A DNA stretch of 64,000 nucleotides, from contig NZ_KQ947475.1 of NCBI RefSeq assembly GCF_001506075.1, positions 3,168,631 through 3,232,630 of the forward strand, given 5' to 3'. Both the position numbers and the translations under genes were made by a program. This DNA is from Vibrio sp. MEBiC08052 (GTDB lineage: Bacteria; Pseudomonadota; Gammaproteobacteria; Enterobacterales; Vibrionaceae). Below the pieces are notes generated by a model. It saw only the letters and a list, made by a program, of their open reading frames with translations, did not search any database and was not told where the DNA came from. Shown piece after piece: positions 1 to 9,342 of the stretch. Every line of letters begins with the position of its first letter. The stretch's first letter is position 1.

Positions 1-302
1 GTCTGGCGCTGGCCGATGATATTGATAAACTCAAATGCCGGGACCCATAACCCCTCACCCATCAGTTGCTCGGCATGACGATTCTCATAAACCTGCTCAC
101 CGCTGGCGGGCCGATAAGTCGGATCGGGTTCATCCCAAGACGTCACCAGATAACCGTCAACTTTATAAGTCTGATCGACTGTATTCACACCATAGATTTT
201 GTTAATCGAGACTGACGTATCAACCACATATTGGGCATAGAGTGCCGGAGAACAAAACCACACCAAGCCTGCCATTACCGCGAGTATCTCTGTTTTGATC
301 AT
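1..302 (-). CDS. Pentameric ligand-gated ion channel (N-terminal part, cut by window edge)
   Basis: Only the first 100 codons are in the window. They begin with a signal peptide (hydrophobic core, likely cut after ALYA, about residue 23). The following stretch has the pattern of the ligand-binding domain of bacterial Cys-loop-type channels such as GLIC and ELIC: a strand with INKIYGVNTVDQTYKV, then YLVTSWDEPDP, then LWVPAFEFINI, matching the loop and W-x-P positions of that family. The start ATG at 302 shares four bases (ATGA) with the stop of the upstream decarboxylase, so the two are almost certainly co-translated. The membrane helices lie outside the window. The family forms homopentameric ligand-gated channels in the inner membrane. 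The ligand cannot be read from sequence; the decarboxylase neighbour suggests an amine. Assignment rests on pattern recognition of about 75 mature residues. Confidence 0.78.
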   Translation of the reverse strand, partial: MIKTEILAVMAGLVWFCSPALYAQYVVDTSVSINKIYGVNTVDQTYKVDGYLVTSWDEPDPTYRPASGEQVYENRHAEQLMGEGLWVPAFEFINIIGQRQ

Positions 303-1852
303 AGAAAACGCTCCGCTTGTAATACGGGCGTCTCGTCACGCCCTCCAGACTTTGAAGCCACACCATTGTCAAAAACCTCATCATCTGGACAAAAACCATA
401 GCGATGACGCATGGACCGCAGGTCAGTCAGTGGATTTTGAGGTCGGGATGTTTGAAGTCGGGACGGAAGTGAGAAAGCATTGGGGTGGGCAAGCGCATCC
501 AGTAATCGTTCAATCGCCGCTTGGGTCACATGGCTCAAGATGACTACATGACACATCCGCTGTAACCGCTCACCGATCAACACATCATTCTGAGCCAAAG
601 AAAATTGTTCGATCACCGCAGGATTGGGTGCAGTAAAGCGGACAATATTACTGTGCCGTGGTCGCGGCATTACATGCAGCTGTTTACCGCCCGGATCCAA
701 CTGCTGAAACAACCGGACAATTCGGTGTTGGGTATCATTCGCCAGATGTTCATTGGCATCGGCCAATCGTTGCAAGCCAGCTTTGCCCAACGTGACGAGC
801 AGATCCCACAGGTAAAGGGAAAATATGCCTTGCCGGGATCCGGACACGGTCGAATCCCGGCTTCCGATATAAACCGGCCGGGCCGATGAACCTACTTTGT
901 AACGTTCTTGCATGAGATAAATACCGCAAGCCCACGGCATTCCCAGCCATTTATACGGGCTGGTACACAAAGACATCACTTCCGGATGACGAAATTCATT
1001 AGGCTCGTTCGTGATAGAAAAAGGGGCTGACCCGACATGCAAATAAGGTGAAAAGTTGGCAGCCAGCGCCCCGTCAACATGGATCCAGTAACGCCGCTGT
1101 TGTGGGGTATTTGGGCCCAGTAGTGGCTTCAAACGCGTCAGAATCGTATAAATCGCATCACTGCCGCCGCTGAATGTTGCGCCATGATTCAACACTAAAA
1201 TAATCGGATGCTGTGCAGTGGTGAAGAATTCGACCAATGCGTATAAATCTTCAATGATCACGGCGTCGTTTTCATCAACAGCCAATGGTTGCTGCCAGTC
1301 GCCCTGATTAATCGGACACGCTCCCAAGCCCGGCCCGATATCATGGAATAAGCTGACGCCAACCATTTGACTGGCTTTATGAATCGAATAGTGGGTCGCT
1401 GCCGAACAGATCAAAACGGGCGGATAATCAGTCGGGACGGCATCGGCATAGCCTTCCACCGGATATCCCCGTAAGAAATCCCGCGCATTCCAGAGGGCAT
1501 AAAGATTCCCCTCCGTCGAGCCCATCGCAGTCAGATACCCCCAATACCGGCGCTGCGTATGCGATCCGGCAAAACCGCATAGCTGTGCATAATAGTCCAG
1601 CACTGCCCGTTCAAACTGCTTGGCATTGATCCGGTAACTGCCCTCTTCGAATCCGTCACCGAGATTAAGCAAGTTCAAGGAAAGAAAAGGCCAAAGCCTT
1701 GAAGGGAATTCGACCTGTTGGTTGGTCTGATATCCTAAAAAAGATGCCTTTTGCTGATTCAGTGTCATGAAATAGTCTGACAAGATCGCCTCTTTATCAG
1801 ACCCACTCAAACAGCTTTCCCCGATTACTAATTTCTGCTGCATTGCTCTCAT
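299..1852 (-). CDS. PLP-dependent group II amino acid decarboxylase (histidine-decarboxylase-like)
   Basis: A protein of 517 residues (514 if the second ATG at 1843 is used; a GAGG motif lies 2 nt before the first and 11 nt before the second). Landmarks of fold-type I group II decarboxylases are present: MGSTEGN near residue 110 for phosphate binding, His154, the HVDGA aspartate (Asp260) that contacts the pyridine nitrogen, and SPYKWLG with the Schiff-base lysine (Lys301). The SxxKW(L/M)G context is nearest to histidine decarboxylases, but the protein is longer, with a C-terminal extension of roughly 100 residues. Substrate is therefore uncertain (His or another amino acid). It is the first gene of a two-gene unit; its TGA overlaps the start of the channel gene. 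The product would be a primary amine made in the cytoplasm. Confidence 0.85.
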   Translation of the reverse strand: MRAMQQKLVIGESCLSGSDKEAILSDYFMTLNQQKASFLGYQTNQQVEFPSRLWPFLSLNLLNLGDGFEEGSYRINAKQFERAVLDYYAQLCGFAGSHTQRRYWGYLTAMGSTEGNLYALWNARDFLRGYPVEGYADAVPTDYPPVLICSAATHYSIHKASQMVGVSLFHDIGPGLGACPINQGDWQQPLAVDENDAVIIEDLYALVEFFTTAQHPIILVLNHGATFSGGSDAIYTILTRLKPLLGPNTPQQRRYWIHVDGALAANFSPYLHVGSAPFSITNEPNEFRHPEVMSLCTSPYKWLGMPWACGIYLMQERYKVGSSARPVYIGSRDSTVSGSRQGIFSLYLWDLLVTLGKAGLQRLADANEHLANDTQHRIVRLFQQLDPGGKQLHVMPRPRHSNIVRFTAPNPAVIEQFSLAQNDVLIGERLQRMCHVVILSHVTQAAIERLLDALAHPNAFSLPSRLQTSRPQNPLTDLRSMRHRYGFCPDDEVFDNGVASKSGGRDETPVLQAERFL

Positions 1853-2018
1853 TACCTCTCTGATTACGACTCACACATCAATCTCTGTCGATGTAAATAG
1901 CGACAGATTAAAGAGATAGCCGCACAATTTCGCGGTGAAACAGAGAGGTTAAACGGGGAGACAAATGTAAATGATTCTGATTGTGTGTCCTTGAAAGGTT
2001 CGGTCTATACTGATTGAT

Positions 2019-2039
2019 AATGGTCAATATTTGACCATT
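2019..2039. promoter_or_regulatory. Perfect palindrome upstream of the Yip1-family gene
   Basis: The core reads TGGTCAA-TAT-TTGACCA and the symmetry extends two more bases on each side, giving nine-base arms around a 3-bp centre. It ends 49 bp before the ATG of the 2089 gene, in the divergent interval shared with the decarboxylase. No T-run follows, so an operator is more likely than a terminator. The regulator is unknown. Confidence 0.45.
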
Positions 2040-2088
2040 TTATGCAACAGTAAAAGTCATTCTGACAATAGGAAATAAGGGGCTAGCG

Positions 2089-2697
2089 ATGAGTAATCAT
2101 GTATGGGGATTATTACACCACCCGGAACGCGAATGGCGTGAAATTAATGCTGAACACAAAACGATCAGTCACCTCTATCTACACCATGTACTATGGATGG
2201 CAGCGATTCCGGTGATCTGTTCATTCATCGGGACAACGCAAGTTGGGTGGACATTTGGTGGTGAAGAGACCTACAAAGTTTCTCTGATGAATGGACTGGC
2301 ACTCGGTGTGGCATTTTATGCCTTAATTTTGCTCGCTGTCGGTCTTGTCGGTAGCCTGATCTACTGGCTCGCCCGCAAGATTCCTAACCGTCCGACACAA
2401 CGTGAATGTACTATTTTTGCCGGATACACTGCCACACCGATGTTCCTGAGTGGTATTTTTGCCATTTATCCGGTGTTTTGGCTGTGCCTGCTCGCCATGA
2501 TCGGTGGCGTGATCTATACCGCTTATCTGCTGTATAAAGGAACGCCCAGCTTTTTGGGTATCAGCAATAAACAAGGTTTTATTCTCTCGGGAACAACGCT
2601 CGGTGTCGGTGTGTTGATTCTGGAAACATTACTGGCAGTGGTGGTACTCCTGTGGAGTATGGGGTCTGAACACAGTGTTGTTTGGCAGTTCTTTTAA
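2089..2697 (+). CDS. Yip1-family inner-membrane protein (YohC-like)
   Basis: 202 residues with about five hydrophobic helices (roughly residues 34-52, 72-93, 110-125, 128-147 and 168-190). The N-terminus NHVWGLLHHPEREWREI, followed by membrane segments, is typical of the bacterial Yip1/YohC family, in which the first 20 residues carry a P-x-x-x-W motif. Function of the family in bacteria is not established. The gene stands alone, divergent from the decarboxylase operon, with a 21-bp palindrome in its upstream region. Confidence 0.75.
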   Translation: MSNHVWGLLHHPEREWREINAEHKTISHLYLHHVLWMAAIPVICSFIGTTQVGWTFGGEETYKVSLMNGLALGVAFYALILLAVGLVGSLIYWLARKIPNRPTQRECTIFAGYTATPMFLSGIFAIYPVFWLCLLAMIGGVIYTAYLLYKGTPSFLGISNKQGFILSGTTLGVGVLILETLLAVVVLLWSMGSEHSVVWQFF

Positions 2698-2807
2698 TCA
2701 CATACCTCAGGCACCACTCAACAGACCACACGAACCCCATGGCAGAAAAGTCGTTGCTGCTTATCGGATCGTGTGGTGATGTCTCCGGCTCTCGATTCAG
2801 CTCCTGT

Positions 2808-3851
2808 TTAAGAGACGCCAATGGCTGAAAGTGAGCGGTTTGCCAGTTTCTTGCGATATTGGATCGGTGACATATTGGCGTGCAGCCGAAAAAACCGTGA
2901 AAACACAGCCTGCGAAGAGAAGTAAACTAACTCGCTAATTTCTTTAATGCTTTTCTGGGTTTCAACCAGCAACTCACAGGCTTTTTTCAGCCGCACCCGG
3001 TTCAGTACATCGGTAAAAGACTGATTATCTTGCCGTAGCTTATTGTTCAGTGTCCAACGACTCATTTTTAAATGGCTGCACACACACTGGAGCACGGAAT
3101 GTTCGTTGTAGATATGCTGCTGCAACAGCAGTGACTCAATCAGTTCTTCCACCACCACAGCAAATGTTTGCTGTTCATCGATCTGACGGCATAACCCCTC
3201 TAAGTACACTTTTTGTAACTGCTGGAGCTGTGGGTTGAAATTGCGATTGGTCTCTTGCAGAGCAGGACTTTCGATAATCAAACAGTTCTCCCGCTGATGC
3301 AATAAACACTGGGTTTCCAGACAATCATTGACGATATGCCGGGAGAGCGACCCCACATGCGTCAGGCTGGCCTGTACCGACATCTCCGGTAAATAAACTT
3401 TGAGCAGTTCCCGGCAGATGATGAAATTCCCTAATGCACTAGTCGATAGTTCTTCGGGGCCGTCATCGATATACGTCAATTTGATCCGATTGCCTTCGAC
3501 TTTCAGCTCACAGCGATCACAATTACCGATCAGCATACGATAGCGAATAAAACTCTCCACAGCCTGAACCGCTGAAGATTGGTTCATGCATAAACCTATC
3601 AGCTCGGGAAATTTGCTAAATAACGACTGAATCGACGACGATTCATAGATATAACGGTTATATTTCATCGTTTCGAGCATAAACTGGTAATGGGTGCGTT
3701 CGGTAAGCCTGCCATTGGGTCGATTCAGTTCATACTCACTGATACCACAGCGTCTTAAAATCGTATGAATATCAATATCGTGTAGCGACAACTGTTGAAT
3801 CATATTGCGAGCTAATACATTCGAGACACTTTTCTCATATCTGCCGTTCAT
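2808..3851 (-). CDS. AraC-family transcriptional regulator
   Basis: 347 residues. The last 100 form the double helix-turn-helix of AraC proteins: the region CSHLKMSRWTLNNKLRQ is the first HTH and IKEISELVYFSSQAVFSRFFRLH the second, followed by the usual P-x-x-YR motif (MSPIQYRKK). The N-terminal 200 residues match the broad arabinose-binding-like dimerisation domain found in OruR/ArgR-type AraC proteins rather than a cupin. Upstream on the same strand lies the GH3 glucosidase gene, closed by its own terminator, so this gene has a separate promoter. Target genes cannot be told from sequence. Confidence 0.85.
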   Translation of the reverse strand: MNGRYEKSVSNVLARNMIQQLSLHDIDIHTILRRCGISEYELNRPNGRLTERTHYQFMLETMKYNRYIYESSSIQSLFSKFPELIGLCMNQSSAVQAVESFIRYRMLIGNCDRCELKVEGNRIKLTYIDDGPEELSTSALGNFIICRELLKVYLPEMSVQASLTHVGSLSRHIVNDCLETQCLLHQRENCLIIESPALQETNRNFNPQLQQLQKVYLEGLCRQIDEQQTFAVVVEELIESLLLQQHIYNEHSVLQCVCSHLKMSRWTLNNKLRQDNQSFTDVLNRVRLKKACELLVETQKSIKEISELVYFSSQAVFSRFFRLHANMSPIQYRKKLANRSLSAIGVS

Positions 3852-4225
3852 CGTTGCTCTTTCTCTGAAACTTTAAAAACAAAATCATTTGTCCGAATCA
3901 GTTTGACCACCCGATTCACCCACATATCAAAGGCATAACACCTGACGAATCCCGTCTCACTGGCAACATGTCCTTCCGCTCAACCCACCACAGAAGCACC
4001 CATGTCCGCACGAGTCTGTGCCAATTTAACAAAGATTCTGACTCAGAAAAGATATCGATGGGTGATAAAGTGATATGGCACAACAGCAAAATATAAATGT
4101 GCAATATAAATCATAATGTACATCACCATTAATAACTCTATTGTTATTATCAATGGCTTTCTTACTCATATGACATGGCTTCTTCCATCCGTGATTCAGA
4201 CGGTTCAACACCATATTCAACGCAT
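3852..4225. other. Intergenic region without a supported gene
   Basis: 374 bp between the AraC gene and the terminator of the glucosidase gene. Small open frames at 3916-4104 and 4026-4250 on the minus strand overlap each other, lack a good ribosome site and resemble no family. It should hold the promoter of the AraC gene; no clear operator is seen. Confidence 0.5.
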
Positions 4226-4248
4226 AAAAAAGGCGGGCTGAGCCCGCC
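4226..4248 (-). terminator. Rho-independent terminator of the GH3 glucosidase gene
   Basis: Read on the minus strand: GGCGGGC-TCA-GCCCGCC followed by six T. It lies 20 bp after the stop codon of the 4268-6736 gene. Confidence 0.9.
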
Positions 4249-4267
4249 AAAGGATGAATGAAGCGTT

Positions 4268-6736
4268 TTATTCCGCCACAGTTACAAATGAAGCTGCCGT
4301 CACACCTTCCTCTAAAGCCAGTGCGCCCGGAGTGGTGTTCTCAACCACAATTTCTTTGCGCACGACAAACTGAACCGGTGTGGTCGAACTAATATCGGAT
4401 GACTGACTGACATAGACCTGATAAGTGCCCGGCTCAACAATCCATTGGTTTTTCTCAGGATCGAAGCTTGCCAACGTTTCAGGTGAGATTTCCAGAACCA
4501 TCCGTTGTGATCTTCCGGGTGCCAGTTCTCTTGTTTTCGCAAATGCTTTCAGTTCAATGTTGGGTTTTTTCAGTTTCACTTCCGGTGCCGCAACATAGAC
4601 CTGAACGACCTCTTTACCGGCCACATCACCGGTATTCGCTACCACTGTTTTAAGCATTACCCCTTTTCTCGGATGGCGATGGTTCAACCCATTCATAAGC
4701 ACTTTTGTCCGTGATAGATCAAATGATGTGTATGACAATCCGTAACCGAATGGGTAAGCGACTCCTTTGTTAAATGTCTGGTAATAACGATATCCGACAT
4801 AGATATCTTCATTGTAATACTGGTGATCCAATGCACCGTCGTGATTTTCATCGACACCGGGGAAGGTTGTCGAAGACGGGACATCCGCATAAGACAGTGG
4901 AATGGTTTGCGCTAATTTACCGCTCGGGTTGGCCTTACCGGAGATAATATCGGCAATCGCGTCACCGGACTCTTGCCCCGGCATATAAGCCAGCACAATC
5001 CCATCGACTTGATCCTGCCATTCACTCATATCAATCACACCGGCAATATTCAGAACCACCACAACCTTTTTATCCTGCGCATGGAAAGCCTTGGATACTG
5101 AGGAAATCAGCCCCAGTTCGGTGTCAGACAGTAAGTAGTCTCCCCGTTCGGCTTTACGATCTGCCGCTTCACCGGCCACACGTCCAAGGGTGATGACGGC
5201 GACATCGCTATTTTGTGCGGCTCCGTTGATTTGTGCGCCCAAATCCGTCACTGAAGGCTCAGTACAACTGACGATTTTTGATACGCCCAGACCACCGGTC
5301 GTGATCACTTTATTGGCTTCAAAATAATCGCTGTAGAAAGACGCCAGCGACTCATTCACCGGAAACTGTTTCGCAAGCCCGTCGATGATGGTCGTCACAT
5401 GATCGGGATGGACATCACCGCTGCCGGTTCCGCCTTTCAAAGTATTAATCTGGGTGATACCAAAAGAAGCAATGGATTGTGAAGTCGCAAGCGGTAGCGC
5501 CGAATTCTGATTCTTCAGCAAAATGATCCCTTCATCCGCCACCTGTTTTGCCAAAGTTGCATGGGCTTTCAGATCAGGGTTATTCGAGATAGGGTAATGT
5601 TTTGCAGATGGTGTTTTTAAAGCCTGCGCGACGATATGTTGTACGTTTCGATCAAGGGTTGCTTTGGTTAAGTCGCCATTTTTATAGCCTTCAACCACAT
5701 ACTTACCCCAATCACCTAAACCGGGAACGACCGGATTTTCACCACCGGGCTGAATCACATCAACACCGGCGTTGAGGAGATCGATCGGGTTGTAGCCAGC
5801 GAACCAGTCACTCATCGCTAAGCCATTAAATCCCCATTCATGGCGTAGAATATCCGTCATCAGATCAGCACGTTCACCACTATTGGTGCCGTTGACCTGA
5901 TTATATGATGACATAATGCCCCATGGGTGAGATTCTTTGACCGCATATTCGAAACCACGCAGGTAGATTTCCCGCAGCGCACGTGGCGTAACCACCGCAT
6001 TAATAAAGAAGCGATTCGTTTCTGAGTTATTGGCGACAAAATGCTTAATCGTCGTTGCCAGACCTTTACTTTGCGCGCCCTGAACCATCGCGGAAGCAAT
6101 CATACCGCTCACCAACGGGTCTTCTGAATAATATTCGAAATTACGGCCATTGAGCGGGTTGCGCTGAATATTCATCCCGGGAGCTAACCAGAAATCGACG
6201 CCGTATTCTTTTCCTTCATTGGCGACGGCTTCACCGACTTCATGAATTAAATCGGGATTCCACGTTGATGCCATCAATGCACCATTGGGAAATGCGGTAG
6301 CATAATAGGTTTGATTATCACCATCACGCGTTGGATCAATCCGGATGCCAGCCGGCCCATCAGCGAGTTTCAGTGCCGGAACATCTAAGCGACGTTTTTG
6401 ATCATAAACCCCGTGGATATACCCGGCCACACCATTGACGGACGCTTTTAAATTAATCACAGTGTCTTTATCAGGGTTCATCCCTGCACCGACTAACATT
6501 TTCAGCTTTTCTTCATCCGTCATTCTGGCGACGATATCCTTCGCCAAAATATCATACATATTAATATCATTATGCCAATCTGTCTGAACCTGTTCTGATT
6601 TGAGTTGTTCGCTATTTGCTGATGTTTGAACAGAGTCGGTTTTTGCCAAAGCACTGACCGAATATAATCCATAGCTGACGAACAGTGTTGATGAAATAAT
6701 TGTCGCAAGTATTTTTTTCTTCATTTTAAATTCCAT
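4268..6736 (-). CDS. Secreted glycoside hydrolase family 3 beta-glucosidase
   Basis: The chosen start gives 822 residues; an AAGGAA motif lies 13 nt before this ATG, and a second ATG follows four codons later. A longer open frame to 6853 would put 39 unlikely residues before the signal peptide. The N-terminus is a signal peptide (KMKKKILATII..., cleavage near SALA). Domain order is GH3 N-terminal barrel (about residues 60-390), GH3 C-terminal alpha/beta domain (about 430-680) and a fibronectin III-like domain (about 710-785). Motifs seen are KHFVANN at about 231-237 and AMSDWFAGY, whose Asp310 is the expected nucleophile. GH3 enzymes of this layout release glucose or xylose from beta-linked oligosaccharides. 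A clear terminator follows. The window also carries amylase and xylan enzymes, so this fits a plant-polysaccharide lifestyle; the exact substrate is not known. Confidence 0.9.
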   Translation of the reverse strand: MEFKMKKKILATIISSTLFVSYGLYSVSALAKTDSVQTSANSEQLKSEQVQTDWHNDINMYDILAKDIVARMTDEEKLKMLVGAGMNPDKDTVINLKASVNGVAGYIHGVYDQKRRLDVPALKLADGPAGIRIDPTRDGDNQTYYATAFPNGALMASTWNPDLIHEVGEAVANEGKEYGVDFWLAPGMNIQRNPLNGRNFEYYSEDPLVSGMIASAMVQGAQSKGLATTIKHFVANNSETNRFFINAVVTPRALREIYLRGFEYAVKESHPWGIMSSYNQVNGTNSGERADLMTDILRHEWGFNGLAMSDWFAGYNPIDLLNAGVDVIQPGGENPVVPGLGDWGKYVVEGYKNGDLTKATLDRNVQHIVAQALKTPSAKHYPISNNPDLKAHATLAKQVADEGIILLKNQNSALPLATSQSIASFGITQINTLKGGTGSGDVHPDHVTTIIDGLAKQFPVNESLASFYSDYFEANKVITTGGLGVSKIVSCTEPSVTDLGAQINGAAQNSDVAVITLGRVAGEAADRKAERGDYLLSDTELGLISSVSKAFHAQDKKVVVVLNIAGVIDMSEWQDQVDGIVLAYMPGQESGDAIADIISGKANPSGKLAQTIPLSYADVPSSTTFPGVDENHDGALDHQYYNEDIYVGYRYYQTFNKGVAYPFGYGLSYTSFDLSRTKVLMNGLNHRHPRKGVMLKTVVANTGDVAGKEVVQVYVAAPEVKLKKPNIELKAFAKTRELAPGRSQRMVLEISPETLASFDPEKNQWIVEPGTYQVYVSQSSDISSTTPVQFVVRKEIVVENTTPGALALEEGVTAASFVTVAE

Positions 6737-7546
6737 ACTAAAAGTTATTCCTTTCAGATACCTGTATGCCCCAATCACCTTAAGGGCAGGGTTCACGGTG
6801 CCTTCAATCCTTTTCGCATAAGGAAACATCAGAATAAAGGCCGAATTTCCCATAGGTCACATGACGTTCAACAGTATATTAATGGATTTTAACAAATGAT
6901 GTTTTTGCCTGTCGGTGATTTTTTTTGCATATGAGAGAATTAGTGAAAAGTGTGATTATTATCAGAGTCGCAAAGCGTGAAATTAACGCATAACAATGAA
7001 TCATAATTATCTAATTGATTTTATCGTTCATCATTGATGTTTATTAAAAACATTTATCATTAAAAATAATAAAAATATCATTATTTTGAATTTAATATAA
7101 ATATAAAAATTGCAATAACACGAATATACCGAATCAACAACAACCGAGCCTTACCCTATTCATTATCTTTGTTTGTTCGATTCAAGCCTGAGATCATCCT
7201 GACTAACTGGCCCCCCTATTTATGAAAATTCAATTATGAATAAGATGTCATATCAATCACATAGTTCAATTCTCTGCTATACAACCCATATGATTCTCGT
7301 GGTGAAATAAGCCACATATTTACCCGGTTCTATTTGAATAACACTCTTTAATATTGCTGTTTTTTGTGATCAAACACACTATTTAATCCAGCTTGATTCA
7401 TATTTTGCACACAATGATTGACATAGTACAGATGCCTTGTGTTTTATAGTATGTTTCAGCAATGTTGCACATTGCATTGCAGATGAAATCTGCTCACGCC
7501 AGATTTCACTTAACCCACACAACCATAAAATACAAAAGGAATTTGT
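6737..7546. other. AT-rich intergenic region between GH3 gene and ABC operon
   Basis: About 810 bp, strongly AT-rich, with divergent promoters expected at both ends. A TGTGATCAAACACA sequence near 7365-7378 resembles a poor CRP site about 170 bp before the ABC operon. No conserved small gene or RNA could be recognised. The SD AAAGGAATTTGT precedes the ATG at 7547. Confidence 0.45.
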
Positions 7547-9331
7547 ATGTCACGATTGATATTACGCCCGCTGGCCGCTGCGCTTGCGGTTTCTCTTATT
7601 TATATCGGAATGCCGGTATTTGCAGAGACCACCTCAGCAGCAACCAAAGTGTTGCGCTTTTCTGAAGACGGAACCCCGACAAACTTTGATTCGGTCCAAT
7701 CCGGGACGACCTACAGCAATACCATTGTCACCGCGGTATACGACACCTTATACGAATATAAATATTTGAAGAGCCCGTATGAATTAAAACCGAATCTCGC
7801 GGCCGCAATGCCCGAGGTCTCCGATGATGGTCTGACCTATACCATCCATATCAAGCAGGGCGTTCATTTTGTCGATGATCCGGCATTCCCGGATGGCAAA
7901 GGCAGAGAAGTCACGGCTGACGATTTTATCTATTCAATGAAGCGTCACTTTGATCCGGCCAACCGCTCACAAGGCGCTTGGCTGTGGACGAATAAAATTG
8001 CGGGTATAGAAGCATGGAAAGAAGCCGGCGCGGATTATAGTAAACCCCTTGAAGGTCTGAGTGCCCCGGATAAGTACACGATTCAAATCAAGCTGGAGCA
8101 GCCCTATCCGCAACTGGTTTATACTTTAGCAATGGGTTATTCCGCGCTCGTCCCGCATGAAGCCGTCGAAAAGTATGGCCGTGAATTTGCCACCCATCCG
8201 GTGGGCAGTGGCCCATTCAAATTGATCTCCCATGATTCAACCAAAACCGTACTGGTGAGAAACCCAACCTATCGTCATGAAGTCTTCCATCTTGCCGAAG
8301 CAGGCTACGATCCGAAAGTTCACGGCGAAACGGGCGTTGCGGCGCTGGACGGGAAAACACTCCCACGAGTCGATCGCGTCGAAGTCAACTGGGTCAAACA
8401 ACAGTCTGCGCGGTGGAATTCATTCAGCAAAGGCAATGAAATCGTCAATACCACTTTGCAAAATGAACAGCTCGATACCGTGTTGGCATCTAAGCATCCG
8501 GTCACACTCAAACCGGAATATGCCGCAAAATATAACTTCCGTACTCAACGTGAAGCCGGCATGGTGTATAACGTCTTCAACTTTGATGATGAATATTTGG
8601 GTCACTCGGATGATCCGAAAACCAATACACAAAATAAAGCGCTGCGGTGTGCCATCATCAAGTCGTTTGACTGGCCGCAGCGTATCTCACGCTTTTATTT
8701 AGGGCTCGGTGAAGCGTATCCGGGTTTCATTGTTCCCGGAACCGATGCTTTCGATCCGAATCTGGACAAAAGCTCTATTACCCAAGATATTGCCGGGGCA
8801 AAGAAACTGCTGAAAGAAAACGGCTGGAACGCGCGCAATTTACCGGTTCTTTACTATCCGGCAACCTCCACCGTTCGCTATAAACAGTTCTTCGAACAGT
8901 TCCGCGGTAATTTGATGAAAATCGGCTATCCGAAGAATAAGATCAAATTTAAACCCTATGCTACCTTCGGTGACTTCAACCGGGATATCAAGAACAGCCG
9001 TACTCAGATGATTCCGATGGGTTGGGGGCTGGACTATCCCGATGCAGAAAACACCCTGCAACTCTTCTACGGACCAAACCGCTCTCCCGGTTCGAACAGC
9101 GCAAACTACAATAACCCGCAATACAACGCGTTATTTGAGAAAGCGGCGGTCATGCAACCGGGGCCAGAACGGACGGCTATCTACCATCAGCTCAACCAAA
9201 TCTTAATCGATGACTGTGTGGGCATCGGCAGCTTCTCCCGTACCCGGGTTCGTCTATGGCACAAAGATGTCACGATGTGGCCACAACGAGAGATACTCGG
9301 CAACTACCTCAAATATGTTGATGTTCAGTAG
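7547..9331 (+). CDS. Peptide-type ABC transporter, periplasmic substrate-binding protein (family 5)
   Basis: 594 residues with a signal peptide (cleavage near PVFA, residue 26). The fold signature of SBP family 5 is plain: VLRFSEDGTPTNFDSVQSG at the N-terminus, LTYTIHIKQGVHF, the TADDFIYSMKRHFDP motif, and VGSGPFKL near residue 223. C-terminally it has the expected YNNPQYNALFEKA segment. The protein would capture oligopeptides, dipeptides or another solute and deliver it to the membrane partners that follow directly (12 bp gap to the first permease). SBP length near 600 fits the OppA side of the family more than DppA (about 535), but the ligand is not certain. Confidence 0.9.
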   Translation: MSRLILRPLAAALAVSLIYIGMPVFAETTSAATKVLRFSEDGTPTNFDSVQSGTTYSNTIVTAVYDTLYEYKYLKSPYELKPNLAAAMPEVSDDGLTYTIHIKQGVHFVDDPAFPDGKGREVTADDFIYSMKRHFDPANRSQGAWLWTNKIAGIEAWKEAGADYSKPLEGLSAPDKYTIQIKLEQPYPQLVYTLAMGYSALVPHEAVEKYGREFATHPVGSGPFKLISHDSTKTVLVRNPTYRHEVFHLAEAGYDPKVHGETGVAALDGKTLPRVDRVEVNWVKQQSARWNSFSKGNEIVNTTLQNEQLDTVLASKHPVTLKPEYAAKYNFRTQREAGMVYNVFNFDDEYLGHSDDPKTNTQNKALRCAIIKSFDWPQRISRFYLGLGEAYPGFIVPGTDAFDPNLDKSSITQDIAGAKKLLKENGWNARNLPVLYYPATSTVRYKQFFEQFRGNLMKIGYPKNKIKFKPYATFGDFNRDIKNSRTQMIPMGWGLDYPDAENTLQLFYGPNRSPGSNSANYNNPQYNALFEKAAVMQPGPERTAIYHQLNQILIDDCVGIGSFSRTRVRLWHKDVTMWPQREILGNYLKYVDVQ

Positions 9332-9342
9332 AGGTGTAAAAC

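Noticed and set aside
299..950. Plus- and minus-strand small frames within the decarboxylase gene
   Set aside because: Shadows of the decarboxylase reading frame.
2698..2807. Minus-strand frame 2579-2821
   Set aside because: Shadow that overlaps the 3' end of the Yip1-family gene; no coding support.
4268..6853. Long start of the GH3 gene at 6853
   Set aside because: It would put about 40 charged residues before a normal signal peptide; the ATG at 6736 has the ribosome site.
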